From: Hofstenia miamia
Taxonomy: Eukaryota > Xenacoelomorpha > Acoela
Assembly (NCBI GenBank): GCA_004352715.1
Contig: SCFE01000004.1
Span: 2,768,522-2,832,521 of the forward strand
Length of the DNA stretch: 64,000 nt
Reading direction: 5' to 3'
The notes beneath the pieces are model-generated. The model had not been told where the DNA came from and did not search any database. It was given only the letters and a program-made list of their open reading frames with translations. Shown here piece after piece: positions 11,840 through 24,348 of the stretch (position 1 is its first letter; the number at the start of each line of letters is the position of its first letter). A program made the translations under genes and the position numbers.

Positions 11840-11960
11840 TCCACCAACCATGCATTGCCTTATGAAATAATTTTATACAAAGATTTTCTTAAATTATATT
11901 GCTGTATAATTTATTTTCAGGATAAAATGCTAATGATTGATCCAATATAACTTCACACTT
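11840..11960 (+). pseudogene. G1 aspartic protease, C-terminal scrap
   Basis: A short frame reads LPYEIILYKDFLKLY, matching the region after the flap in retroviral-type proteases. The same block occurs at about 22535 in another fragment here. The active-site DTG part was not recognised in this copy. Confidence 0.45.
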
Positions 11961-12459
11961 AAGAGTCTTAACCAATCAAACAATAACACTTTACCCTACC
12001 AAAACAATCAAAATCAAACCTTTTAGTTGGCATTTTTTAACATTAGAGTGTAACAATCCAATTTGTTCCAATATTGTCATTGATAGCAAGAAGGTTTAAA
12101 TTGGAAAAAAGGTAATCCTTCTTGCTTTGATTTTAACTAGTCAAAACAACATAGTTACCACCACCATCTTAAACAAAAGTCATAACCTAATTACCATAAC
12201 ACCATCTACCATTACAGTCTTCACATCACCAAACTAAACCTAAACCAGTTCTATCACTGACCCAGTAGATTATTACAATAATTACAACCATTCAATAATT
12301 ACTAAAACAGATGCATCCTCATCCCCTTTACAAAACTATTCATCAGTATTTAATTACAACAACATCAGTGTAGGAAAGGCTATCAGGAAAGAACACTCTA
12401 TTGAAACAGCTCACAACAACTCCATATGTCTGGTACCAGAATGCTAAAACAGATCATAT

Positions 12460-14470
12460 TCAAAAATCATTACAGATCTACAGAATAATGGAATAATCCA
12501 ACCATTGAAAAGTTTATATTCATCAGCTACAGTTTTCATCAAACAAAATGATAATGTAACATCCTCTACCAGGCTTTGTCATCTGGTTTCTTTATTATAC
12601 TGTTATAATTTGAATGATACATTAGCAGGTAGGGATGTACTTTTTCTTTTACTGCTTAATGTCTACATTATTAATTCTATAAACTGTAATTAATAGATGG
12701 CAGAATCATTACTATTTAGGTGACAACTCCTCATAGCATCTTTTCTGGTTGTTGGTAATTGGGCATCTGCCAGAGGTGAATCTCCACATGCAATAACAAC
12801 CACTCTTCTATGTTCCAGTTGAATGAGTTCCACCTCTCAGCTCAGCAATGTAACTTATGTGTACCCTATCCTAGCTTTGTGCTTACTCAAGACAAAATGC
12901 AACTCAACTTAGTAATGATTTGTAAAGTGTACTGTGTACTTGCAACCTGAATTGTCACTAACTGCTTACTTAATATTGTATTTAGCAATTACTAAAATGT
13001 ATTGGCTTTAGTAAATTAATTAAATATCTAGCAGATTCCTACCCTATATGTAAAAATCAATACATGCTTGGTCACATTATCAGTTATGTTATAGTTGTTA
13101 ATTTGGATCTAAAACAATATAGATATAAATCCCTAAATTTGGCTTACTAACCTTATCTTGAATTATTTATTGTCATAATTGTAAGATAATGATCAATAGT
13201 CATCTAAGCAGAAATAAAAACTCCTAACTGTAATACTAGCATAAATGCACTTTTGTGGGTTGGTACAGGGAACCTTGAATTGTTCCCATGATGGATCCTC
13301 ACCACTAATAAACACCAATCATTTAGCTGAACATTCTATTAAATAATCAAACTGTAGCAAAAAACAAATATAAGAATTTTGAAGAAATTTCTTTATCAAT
13401 TGTTACAATGAATTTGAATCTATTTATAGCTAGCTTGTCAATTTCAAATTTTGAATTGCTCATCTGCCAATATGTACGGCTAAAAATAATGGAATTCACC
13501 CTCTTTGTTTTGCCAAATTAGTAAGATCAACAAATACTAATTCTAATCAATTACACTGATATTTCCTGGTTGCATAATACAAACAAATTAAGGTTGATAA
13601 TAAGTTTTATAATATATTTCTAATAAAATTTTAAATTTGATTTTAAGTTTAATTGACTTTCTTTCTTAATTTGTTGGATGATGCTACAATAATTATTGCT
13701 TCTATGTTGACTTTCAAAAACCTAATGACATAAAAAAAGGATGTTTATCTGCTACCATGTATTGATGAAATACTGTATACATCATGTCAAAACTTTTTTC
13801 AACACACTAGATCTATGTAAAACATATTGGAAAATTCCCATGCACAAATCAGGTATTGAAAAACCAGCATTCATCACTCTATACAGCCTCTTCAAATGGC
13901 TCTATGTAGCCTCCAAGAGGTGGAATTTTCTCTTCCAGGAATAATCACTAAAATACTTCTAACTACTAAAAACAATTTAGAACATGGCATTGCTGCATAC
14001 ATGGATGGCATACTAATTGCTTCAACAACAATTGATGAATACATCAAAACCTAGATAGAGTACTATCATTATTAAAATAATCTGGTCTAAATATTTACAG
14101 TGCAAAATGTAAACTTTTACAATCATCAATAACTTTTCCAAGCTGTCAAATACAGGTTAATAAATTCAGGTTAAGAGAAGGTGCCCAAGGTACAATAGAT
14201 AAAATCACACCTCCAAACAATAAAAAAGATGTAGAAAGAATTTTAGGTTTCTTTAATTATTACCAAGCATTGATACTGAACATCTCAGACAAAACCATTA
14301 ACATATCAAATTTACTAAAAAATCAATTCACATTCAAATGGTCATGGAAACATCAATCTGAACATGATAATTTAAAAACAGAACTTAAAAAACTACCAAA
14401 GAATTAATCATTGATTGTGACACCAGCTCTGTGGCTATAGGTGCTACTTTAAGTCAATTTATCATTCCTA
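12460..14470 (+). pseudogene. G1 reverse transcriptase
   Basis: Ty3/gypsy RT blocks can be followed across frames. ITDLQNNGIIQPLKSLYSS is at about 12470-12530, and IDEILY with FNTLDLCKTYWKIPMHKSG at about 13760-13850. The catalytic YMDGILIAS box is at 13998-14024, and KDVERILGFFNYY at about 14230-14265. The box normally reads YxDD. The second aspartate codon (14007-14009) is GGC, glycine, so polymerase activity is lost even apart from the many stops. The stretch 12700-13740 between the first two blocks is longer than in intact elements and unrecognisable, suggesting an insertion or strong decay. Confidence 0.75.
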
Positions 14471-14489
14471 TCAAATCTCCTATTTAATT

Positions 14490-15017
14490 TTTTCGTTGAA
14501 AGCTCAAACAAACTATGGTTCTACAAAAGTAGAAATACTTGCTCTAGTTGAGACCCTTAAAAAATATTGTTACATTCTCCTCAGGCAATCACATTCCACC
14601 AATAATTCCAGCCTCAGTTGTCTTAAGAAATTTTTTGGAGACTGCTCTAATATAACAGCACATTGGATAGAATACCTGACCAATTTGAACTTCACCATTA
14701 TTCATCCAAAAGGGAAACAACATGCCAATGCTGACTTAATGACAACACTTCTGCAGTACCACTGTGATGATACTAAACATGTATATGTTAAAGTACCATT
14801 TCCATTCATCTTGAAATCAACATATGACAACCTCCCAGTATTCAACACTGATAGACAAGGATATCCAATATTACCCATCCAATTTAAAGAGGAAATATCT
14901 GAGGAGGAAATAATAAAATATCAAAAAAAGGACATACAATTAATTCAAATAATAAACAAAATTAAACAACCAAATTTACAATTAAATGCAACACTTTCTA
15001 AGTATTTTAACTCATAA
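14490..15017 (+). pseudogene. G1 RNase H and connection to integrase
   Basis: A 173-codon open frame reads QTNYGSTKVEILALVETL near its start, the typical gypsy RNase H block. LSCLKKFFGDCSNITAHWIE and a FTIIHPKGKQHANADLMT block follow. The latter corresponds to the conserved G-x-x-N-x-x-A-D end of RNase H, with its aspartate kept. This is the longest open frame in G1. The earlier RNase H part upstream of 14490 is decayed. RNase H removes RNA from the RNA/DNA hybrid. Confidence 0.75.
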
Positions 15018-15089
15018 AATGGGAACCTTCAACCAATGGTCTCTTGTTTGACATTGACAAACATCACAACCAAATAGCTCTTCCAGAGT

Positions 15090-16260
15090 ATTATAAACAA
15101 GATATAACACAAAAACTCCATGAATGTTCACACATAGGCATTATTCAAAGTGAAAGTACATTGAATACACTATTTATTTGCCTTGGACTCCAATAAATTG
15201 TCTACAACATTAATAAGTGCAAAACTTGTGTTATTACCAATTCTGCTCACTTTCCATCTCAGTTTACAGAACTTCAAAAAATTGAGGCATCTCCAACTAA
15301 TCAAGTTGTTAACATCAACATTGAACAGATTTTGAAAGATGACAATGGTTACCAATATATATTTGTAATTGTTGATAATTTCATGAAATATGATTGAATG
15401 ATCCCCATTATCAATCAAACTGCAAAAACTATAATGTCACTTATTTTACATCAATGGATATTACACTTGGTCTAATGTCAATTTTAGTAACAGATCACAG
15501 TACACAATTAAAAAGTTCACTGACACAAAAATGGTTACAACAACTTGAAATACTTCATGAACATGCAGCACCATACCATCAACAGACTAACAGCACTATT
15601 GAACAATTGAAAAACTAATAAAATTATTTTGTGCAGCTACTGCTCACATCAGATGTAAACAGTTTAAATCTGTATTATATTACCATACATTGAGTATTTC
15701 TACAATTCCTTCATTTACACCACAACAGGTTTAACCACATTTAAAGCTACTTTTGTCCTTGAGACTGCAACACCCTTTAGTATGCCATATAACAAATATA
15801 ATACAATAGCAAATCACAATTACATAAAAAATCTATTAAAAGAACTACAACAAATATATGAAGCATTATAAAAATATTATAGTTAGACAAATAAGAAACT
15901 AGAATAAAAGCATATATTGCGAACCTCATAAAGTATGCAACAAAGTGTACTCCTTCACACCTGTTCAAACATCTGACAAAAACAAACATGCAAATTAGCA
16001 GCACACTGGACAGGTCCCCACACTATTACAAAAACTCCTAATTTTCAATCATTAACATGAACAATTAAAGACATTGAAACACAAAGAATTTAAAATTATT
16101 TTAAAAAACAATGACACTTACCTTGATATGTCTGAGCTGGACAACATTATTAACTCACAATTTGACAGTTCTGCAACATACACCATATTGTTTTAAAACC
16201 ACTACATAATTTGCCTCTCCCTAGGGTGAGCACTATTAACACAAACACCCTGAAAATTGG
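15090..16260 (+). pseudogene. G1 integrase
   Basis: The N-terminal HHCC-like zinc site is visible as HECSH followed about 30 residues later by CKTC (about 15115-15230). In the catalytic core the first aspartate position reads Asn (VVNINIEQI, AAC at about 15317). The second is kept in VTDHSTQL (15493) and the glutamate in IEQLK (15601), giving a D-x35-E spacing. The core crosses a frameshift near 15395. Near 15990-16050 KLAAHWTGPHTITK resembles the GPY/F module at the C-terminus of gypsy integrases. The enzyme inserts the cDNA; this copy cannot be active. Confidence 0.75.
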
Positions 16261-16496
16261 AGCAAAGAATTAAATTACTTATTTAGGTTGAATGAAAATG
16301 AAGAGAAATTACACAACATCAAGCAGCAGTGAACTATTAGAGCAGTTGTCTAAATGCAGACATAGAATGCAGCAACCACACAATAATCAGAGTCCACATT
16401 TGTGTCTGGCTAACAAGTTGGATACCAATGGAAAACTACAATCCTATTATGTGAGCAATTACCCAATCATGAACAATTGAATATCATGTCAACACA

Positions 16497-17880
16497 TTGA
16501 ACCTGTCCACCTCTCCCTGGCACACATTAGAGAGCAAAACAAGTTCAAGTGGTCATCAACCTCTAATCCCTATCCCTGGTATGACTTTGAATAGAATAGC
16601 CACCAAGGTTTTAAGTGCAGACATTGAACATACAACAAAACACACTTATCTTTCCTCCTTATCAGAAGAAAAAGTACTGCTACCTCTTGTTCTACTGCTA
16701 TCAAGAAAACTTCAGTGCCCATGCTCCCCCTATTCAACTCATCCAGTCAACATTCTGCATCCAGTGAACATTTGGAGAAACATTGCTCTTTAATTATTGT
16801 TGTTGACAATGAAACTCTGCACTCCTATTTCATCTCAATGCAGAAAGCATGTTATATTGTTGAATCTTATATATCTCCAAAAACTAAAGATAAAATCAAC
16901 AAACACTTAGACACTAGCCAGCATTCTGTTATTTTATCAACTATAACCTTTCTAATAGATGCCACAAAAACATCCTGCCAACAACCCACACATACTTACT
17001 CTATGAACAAAGAACTCCACCATTCCTACTTCCACAGCATGGTACATACTTTTTTCAATAATGAATTTAGACTACCAAATTTATATGAACTTTTCCTTTA
17101 CAAAGATAACTTAGTTTTGTAATCTGAAATTAATCTCTCATTTGAAAATATTTTAATTATCTACTCTATCAAACAAGAAGAGCTCTCAGATAGTAAATTA
17201 ATTGACAAACTCTCATTAGCTTACAATTTGGTGAAATTTCACAAAATTAGACTTGTCATTATTCTAAATAATGGGCATAATAATAATATTTTTTAGTTCT
17301 GAACTTTTTTAACTGGAACTTAGTCTACATAATTTCTATGTTCTTAAGCCTCAAAACTTTGGAGTACTTGGATTACACTTATTCATATAGATTTATTCTT
17401 ACATTGAATATGCCCCTACCATTAATTAATTAATGGTTGACAAATGTATTTCTGTAGACATACTATTACAAGATCAATCTTACAAATTGCTCTCAGAAAA
17501 ATGAGCACCAAATTCAATTACAGATATTCACATTAGTTTTTCTTACACACAATCAGTGACTACCATAAATGGGATTTAATCAAAGCCAACAGACCAACTG
17601 ATAATGCCTGGCCAGAAATTTTGATATCATTTTTATCACAAACTTATCATTATATAGTTGAATGATTACTGACAACTATTCAACAATCACTAAAAGTTTC
17701 CAATCACACTGACTTTAACTCCATGCTGTATGAAGAAAAATGTGCACTAATTTACTTTAAAGAAGATGCCACATTAACACTACCCATTAACAAAAGCAAA
17801 TTGGAACATCTAAGAAAAAGAAAATTCTATGAAATAGCAATCATTCTTATCTCTGCTAAATTGAAGAATTGGCTTTAATA
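16497..17880 (+). pseudogene. G1 downstream ORF of unknown function (copy 1)
   Basis: After the integrase come frames (16497-16793, 16715-17122 and a broken continuation to about 17876) with no match I know. Recognisable landmarks, in order, are ETLHSYFISMQKA (about 16815), STITFLIDATKTS (about 16935), a SYFHSMVHTFFNNEF block (about 17025), FENILIIYSIKQ (about 17140), and a block ending KLKNWL near 17876. The same landmarks in the same order and at nearly the same spacing occur on the - strand at 25570-24390, again just after a gypsy integrase C-terminus. This is therefore a real gene of this element family. It sits where env lies in some gypsy elements, but I see no signal peptide or clear membrane anchor. 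Confidence 0.6.
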
Positions 17881-18900
17881 TGGTACCTTGCTGTTAATGT
17901 TGCCACCTAAAAAAATGCTAAGCTTACTAAAACATTTTTTTTTTCTCAAGAATAACATATTGAGAAAATCCTTGGGGAACAATATTGAACATGCACATAG
18001 TCAATAAACTAGTAATTGTGTCCTAAGATGTTAATATTGTGCGAAATAATGTCAGAAAATTAATGTGGGGAGCTACAAGTGAACTAAATATTTTGCCCTA
18101 ACTGATTAATTTCATACCACCCTCTCTACTAAACACAAAATAGAATACCTCATTCTACATTTGATTTCTACAACAAATCATAACAATGTCTACTTGTGAT
18201 TAAGAATGAATTCTTATACAACTATCACAATCACAACTATCCTAAATGCTCTTACAGTAGAATACACACTACCATTAAATACAAAAAAGATGGACAAGTA
18301 AGGATACCTATCAAAATTATTGAATTAGAGAAAAAATCTATTGCTGAGCTACAATCAGAAGAATCAACACTAACCTCTACTGAATTAAAATTAACATGAC
18401 ACCACCAACAACAAGTTGATACAAATAATCTCAAAAAGTTGGCATTGATATAAGTCCAAAGAAATTAACTGGATTAGAACCAATATAACAAACAATCTTG
18501 CAGGAATAACATTCACTGAATCAACAGATGCTACCATTGTCAAACATCAATTTGCACCTATTAGAAAAACTGACTCATTAGCATTAATTAAACTATTATT
18601 TACAGAATCCTGGACAAAAACTCAAATCATTACATTGCTTAAGACTCAAGCATAACTTGCACTCAACATGGAATGTACAATGTCCAAAACTTATAATTTC
18701 TGAAGAGAATGTAACTAAGTTTCACCTTCCAATTCAATATGGGAGCACATAGTTCACAGACAGGTGAACTATTCTCTAACCATAGGGATTTTGTGAATGC
18801 ATAGTACACCCATGAGTATAATGTCATTAGAGGATTGAATTGCTACTAAATCTGACACCCAATAAATGGTACAAACCAAAAAGAACCAACAATACTCATA
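17881..18900 (+). other. Decayed sequence after the G1 downstream ORF
   Basis: Short frames (18196-18399 and one read at about 18485-18650) may continue the unknown ORF. The one at 18485-18650 sits about as far after the KNWL block as a weakly similar frame does in the inverted copy (about 23880-23650). No LTR was recognised. Confidence 0.35.
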
Positions 18901-18929
18901 CAAGAAGTATGATGATAAACACAAGGAGT

Positions 18930-20420
18930 AGAAAACAAAAAAATCAACTGTAGAAGAGAAAATCCCCTGCATCAAGAAACATATCTAGGAAATATCCTAT
19001 ATACAAACCAGCCAGATACCAAGATGCACCTCCCTCAAAGTGTCAACCCCTGAGCCAATGGCTGAGTCAAATTTGGAAACAGTGCTTATTAACTCAACTC
19101 CCCCAACCATAACCAGTAGAATCATCCTTGTCTACAGAAATTGAAGAACTCTGGGAAACAGTTAAAAAACTATAGATTGAAATAGTGTTACTCAAAAAGC
19201 AATTGAGAGTGAAGAAAAACTGATAAAATCAGAATTGGGAGTTCAAAAGCAATAAGCTTAGCAGAAGATGACAAGATTGTGTGATTAGAAATCAAAATAT
19301 TGAAAGCAAAACAGTTTGAATATCAAAGCCAGAAATGTGAGTGGCACAAATGATTTAATTGTCAAAAAAAGTGAGAAACCAAATATAAAATGACAGAGTA
19401 AAGACTGACAAAAAATTTGAACAGTTCTAATGCACAAGAATGAATTGCTAGAAGAGAAAATAAGAATATTAAAACTTGAAACAGAACAAATAGAAGAGAA
19501 ATAAGTTGGGAAGACAAAGAATAACATTAATACAAACATGTCAATACAATTGCTGATCACACATTTCAGGAGGAACTGGAAACCCAACTAGAAGGGCACA
19601 CATAGATCAAAATATAGTTATGATAAGCTGAAGATAGAAAAAAGTAAATCAGAACTGGTGAATATAATATGCCACTGATGGCTTATAAACTCAGACCAGA
19701 ATCAAAAACAACAATACTGAGTCAGAAGAGAGAAAATGATATGGCCCATACAGAGCTACTTTAATGAAATTTACTGAGAGAATAAACTCATTTGCACTAA
19801 ACTTTAATAAATGGCTGTTGATATTTGAACTGAACATGCAGGCACAGAAAATAAGCCAAAAAAATGGCAGCAGGATGTCCACTGTACCTAGATGGAGCAG
19901 CATATCAACACCATTTAATTTTTAATAGCACAATAAAATGCAGTTGAAACTCAAATAGGAAATTTCAAATAATTTCAAAAGCTTCAAATACAAGCTTCTA
20001 CTACAGAAACTACACAGTGACAGAGTTGAAAACAACCTCTGTACATGCATGCAAGAACCAGAATTCATGTTGAAACTAAGCTTGAGGCAAAATTCCTACA
20101 GTAAATACAATTTGTTTTCACACATTTGCAAAGAACTACCAGTTCAATTCAGATGAGCATTTGAGCATACATTGGAAAACAACAACACAATCAAAGAAAA
20201 GGCAACAATAAAAAAACTTGAGAGTGATGCAGACAAACAGCACAGTGAAAACAGAAATAGTAGAGGAAAAAACTGAAGACAAGAAGATCACACCAGTAGT
20301 AATATAAGTGAAGCCTTATGAAAGACAGATATGCAATGCCACAAATGTGGTTTGAAGGGCCAACAAAGGAATGATTGTTACAGACATATAAATGTATTAT
20401 ATGATTGTGAATGCTTTTAT
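18930..20420 (+). pseudogene. Second gypsy gag (G3)
   Basis: A charged, Lys/Glu-rich, probably coiled-coil region with many stops (about 19100-19520) is followed at about 19765-19920 by a capsid-like block. It reads INSFALNFNKWLLIFELNMQ, then, after a frameshift, PLYLDGAAYQHHLIFN. At 20337-20378 a zinc knuckle reads CHKCGLKGQQRNDC, in which the histidine of C-C-H-C is glutamine (CAA at 20361). The sequence passes directly into the first LTR-like unit at 20421, so the pol part is missing. This is a different gag copy from that at 10 kb. Confidence 0.6.
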
Positions 20421-21105
20421 TGTAGAGTCACTCAGAGAACTTTTGAAAAATTTTAGTTAGTTTTGATTTATTTCTTATTTTTTAATTTGTGTTAATTATG
20501 TCACTTTGATGGCAGCTCTTTATTTTCAAGCTTAGATTACTATACTAGTTTAAAATCCCCTCAATGTTGGTGCTACCTGTTATATTGATCAATTAAATTT
20601 GCAAGGGAAAGGTGATTGTATGATTTTTAAGTTGTAAGCAAAGACAGGTAATAATTTTGAAACTATGCATAAATAGGGCAGACATTGTAGCAAAGCACAA
20701 TAGAGTTTACCTTACCTCAACTGTGTTCAACTTTCTTACACATTTATATTTCTATTTTTCAATTGATTTTATAATAATGATTGTGTAAATTATGGTGGCA
20801 ATTTGGGAGTTACTCTAACTGTAAAGTGATTTAACACATGGCTTTCAGGCAGTTAGCAGCCCAAATTGTGAACCAAATTAAGTTATGGCTATGCATAGGA
20901 AAGATAACACCTGTGTTTATTTCAACATGCACCAATAACACTATTAAACTGTGATGGTATTATACTGCTGGTTAATGTGAATGCATGGTAATTACATGCT
21001 ATTTAATAGTGAGCTGAGAGATAAGAACTACATTGAGAATGTTATATTTGTATTGAGCTAGACAATAAACTATGAGACAATTAGGATAGCACCACACACT
21101 CAAGT
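20421..21105 (+). repeat. LTR-like unit A
   Basis: It starts TGTAGAGTCACTCAGAG and ends where unit B starts. Shared with units B-D, in order: CAGGTAATAATT (20645), a TATA-like ATAAAT about 25 bases later (about 20670), an AATAGAGTTTA-like word, and GGCAATTTGGGAGT (about 20797-20810). The last 290 bases (with GAGCTGAGAGATAA and AGGATAGCACCA) are shared with unit B. It resembles an LTR of about 375 bp followed by leader sequence. Confidence 0.6.
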
Positions 21106-21775
21106 TGTAGAGTCACTCTGGGAAATTAGTGTGATTTTTAAAAGAGCCATTTATTTATTTTTTTTAATGATGTCAATATGATATAACTTCCTTAATTTCA
21201 AGCTTAGTTTATGAACATTAGTTTCATGTCCCCTTGATAAGTGCTATTTGTTATTACTCAAATTAAATATACAAGGGAAATGAATTCTCTGACATGATTA
21301 ACTTATGTTATGTGAATCAATTGTAAACAAAGGCAGGTAATGATCTCATTTTTGTATAAATTGAGAAAACAAGTAGTCAAAGGCCAATAGAGTTTATCTA
21401 GCTTCAACTCCTGTTTTACCTACATATTATTTATTTTTGATATGAAAATGATTGTGTAAGCAAGGCAACAATTTGGGAGTACTTTCCTCAAAGTACTAGG
21501 GCAACATGTAGCTTCTAGAGATCTTTTCAGATTATCTATCCCAAATTGTGGACTACTTAGGTTATGTATATGGTTATGCATATGGCAATAATAAATCTCT
21601 TGTTTGATTTTCAACATGTACATGCACCTATACTGTTGGTTAGCATGAATGCATTGTAACTACATGCTATTATTTAGTGAGCTGAAAGATAACAACGAAA
21701 ATGAGATGTTTATTTATCAAGATAGAAAATATAATGTGAGACATCTAAGGTAGCACCATTCACTAAGGTTAAGCA
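21106..21775 (+). repeat. LTR-like unit B
   Basis: Direct tandem neighbour of unit A. TGTAGAGTCACTCTGGG is at 21106, CAGGTAATGATC at 21334, TATAAAT at 21355, GGCAACAATTTGGGAGT at about 21464-21480 and CCCAAATTGTGG near 21540. The downstream end is close to 21775, judged from where similarity to A stops. Confidence 0.6.
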
Positions 21776-21801
21776 CTTCTCCTTTTTGCCAGCACTTTGG
21801 C

Positions 21802-22113
21802 TGGAAGCTATATGAATTGGTCATCTTAGATTTTACCTAAAAAGTTGAAGTTACTTGGATGAATTACTGATGTTTGCTTTAATAATTCTATTTAATGGAA
21901 TTGGGGCTGTTCTTATGAGGTTGCACTTTCAACCTTCTACAGTGTCAATGAGTTAACTGGAAGCCATATGAATTGGTCATCCTGGATGTTTTCTCTCTAA
22001 ACAGTTACAAGTTACAATGGATGAATTGTTAGATCTATTATTGTTATTTTGTTAGAAACATGGCTGATCTATTAAGGTCACTTTTGCAACTTTCTGCCAT
22101 GTCAATTAGTTCC
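21802..22113 (+). repeat. Tandem repeat, two units of 156 bp
   Basis: Unit 1 starts at 21802 and unit 2 at 21958, both with TGGAAG(C/T), then ATATGAATTGGTCATC. The units diverge by substitutions and small indels but keep their length. They lie between LTR-like unit B and the protease fragment. No coding role was seen. Confidence 0.7.
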
Positions 22114-22250
22114 TTAGTAATGCCTTTTATTCTACATTATGATGGGTATGATCAATCTAACCAAGAGAAATTTGACTGACTCAGGGAAACAGAAACAGAA
22201 GAAGAAGATCAGTTAAACTAAAGGGAGCACTGCCTCCTATAAACTGAGCA

Positions 22251-22773
22251 CCCATCTTGTTATTAACAAACCTGTTGGAAGCCAATGTAATTCATGTGAC
22301 AATAAACAAGGCTGTACTAAAGCTTTTGTTTGATACAAGTGCTGCACTATCTTTACTCACAGATAAAAGCAAAGACAAACTAGGTTGCCATAGAGAGTCA
22401 ATGGGAAAAGCAAAGCATGGACTCATCCATGTATCAGGAGGCTATATGGATAATAAAGAAAGTCTAGAAAAAGTTAAGTTGAAGTTCACACTAACACTTT
22501 TCTTGCACACATTAATGGTAATACAGAAGGAAATTCACTGCCATATGAAGTAATCCTAAGAAGCAATTTCCTAAAATATCACAACATCATAATTGATTTT
22601 TAGAACCAAACTATCAAAGTTCAGAAGAAGTGGTATCAACTTCAAGCAAGATTAAAACTGAAGTGACAGTTTGTTTCAAACTTAAAGGACATTTGCAATT
22701 GTTTCTAAACCAATGGAAATACAATGAAAACAAGATGGAAGACATGGGAAAAGACAATATAGTGGTATATTAT
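22251..22773 (+). pseudogene. Retroviral-type aspartic protease fragment
   Basis: The frame at 22257-22553 reads VTINKAVLKLLFDTSAALSL, the active-site region of retrotransposon proteases, but with DTS in place of DTG. After a frameshift the block LPYEVILRSNFLKYHNIIID (about 22535-22600) follows, matching the post-flap region and the scrap in G1 at 11.9 kb. The fragment ends at LTR-like unit C (22774), without reverse transcriptase. The protease would process Gag and Pol. The enzyme is probably inactive given the stops. Confidence 0.65.
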
Positions 22774-23272
22774 TGTAGAGTCACTAAGGGATACCCCCAT
22801 GTTAAAATCATTCTATGTTAATTTTCACTATCTTACTATGTGATGATGTTTATTTTGATTGTAGTATTGTGCTAATAGTTGTTGTCCTCTCATTTAGATG
22901 CATGTGTTATTATTAATTTGAAATGGAATTCAGTTTTTAGAAGTGTAAACAAAGTGCAGGTAATAATTCCTTAGTGTATAAATGCAAACAAACCAGTAGA
23001 AAAAGTTAATAGATTTTTTTCACTAAAAACATGTTATTTTCTCTAACCATTATTACATAAGTATTTTTTGCAATGATAATAGGCTAGGTTATCTGCAACA
23101 ATTTGGGAACACCTCCTTTGAATTCTAATTGTGGCAAATAGCTGTTATGATTATCCCCTAATCATAGATCTGATTTAGCTAATGGATATGGTTACATATA
23201 AGCTTTAAAACTTTGGCTGTTGAATTCAACACATACATGTACCTGATAAGAAATTAGACTGTGGTAAAATCA
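22774..23272 (+). repeat. LTR-like unit C
   Basis: TGTAGAGTCACTAAGGG is at 22774, GCAGGTAATAATTCC at about 22956, TATAAAT at 22977 and GCAACAATTTGGGAAC at about 23095-23110. It ends AAATCA just before unit D. At 499 bp it is shorter than A and B. Confidence 0.6.
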
Positions 23273-23680
23273 TGTAGAGTCACTCAGGGCCCCTTTTTTA
23301 TTTGATTTGTTATAGTTTGTATCAGTGCTAAATACTGCCTTAAATTAGTTCAATTAGTTTAAGTCACTATGATGTCATGATTTTTCTCTATAAGTTTTTT
23401 AGTGCACTTATTTGAATTTATAATTATCTGTCTCCTCATTTTAGATAAACATGTAATTTCTCTATAATTTTGCAAATTTTGGAAAATCCCAAACAGGTAA
23501 TAATTCTCAAATTGTTATAAATACATGAGAGATCTTGTAGCAATTGCACAATATAATTAGTCTCACTTCAATTGTGTTTGCTTTCTTTGAATTATTTAAT
23601 ATGCTAACCCTTCTAGATTCTTCAATGCATTGTTGTGTAGTAATTATTGCTTAAGTTCTGGCAACAATTTGGTGAGGCAC
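23273..23680 (+). repeat. LTR-like unit D
   Basis: TGTAGAGTCACTCAGGG is at 23273, CAGGTAATAATTCTC at 23494, TATAAATA at 23516 and GGCAACAATTTGGTGAG at about 23660. Similarity to the other units stops shortly after this, where the inverted G2 copy begins. Confidence 0.6.
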
Positions 23681-24348
23681 CATTTCATGAGGCTGAGGAT
23701 GTAATTATCCTTTTTGTTCTCTACAATCTGATTGACAATAACTGGTTTGGCAGCAAATTCCTCTGGTTTGTGCTCAATTGTCAGGATTTGCTTGTCCTTG
23801 GTAATCAACAAGGTGAGTGTGGGTCAAGGGGGCAAAGAAGGGCCTGTGAAATTTTCTAGATTGACTGAATCAATGAGTGCCTTCATTGCTGGTGAGACCT
23901 CAGTTGCAGATGAGGATAAGAATTCTTTTTCTCAATATAATTGCGCAGGCAATCACATTAATCTGCTTGAGAACTAGGGATTATCTCACCCTCTTTATTT
24001 GCTTGACACAGTGTCTCTGTGAGCTGACTGTATCAATACTCTGGGTACATGAGGCACTCAAGATTAGGGTTGTTGTGCATGTTGTGATGCTGGATTAGTT
24101 CAAAGAACTGCATTGTGGATCCTGGGCATCATTCAATAACCATATGGTACTCTGAGTTGAAGTACAGGAACTTGGTTTCAGCCATCTTACCCCCACATTT
24201 ATTTCTTCAATGTATCTGAGAAGATATTTAGATCAGAAGAGCATATGCCAAGTTAGTTGGTAATCATTTCTGATAATAATTGTCCTGTATGGCTGCTTGC
24301 TCCTACTTGCTGACCATAGTATTTCTCAAATCACTCCATTGCCTTTTT

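Larger units (their letters stand above)
10083..17880 (+). mobile_element. Ty3/gypsy-type LTR retrotransposon G1 (decayed, no LTRs seen)
   Basis: Gag, protease, reverse transcriptase, RNase H and integrase remnants follow one another on the + strand in the Ty3/gypsy order (RT before IN). A further ORF of unknown function follows the integrase. Every domain is broken by stops or frameshifts and several catalytic residues are replaced. No flanking LTRs were recognised. The element lies in a block almost lacking CpG. Confidence 0.85.

Noticed and set aside
16497-17880. Envelope protein for the gypsy downstream ORF
   Set aside because: The position fits, but no signal peptide, cleavage site or transmembrane anchor was visible in either copy.
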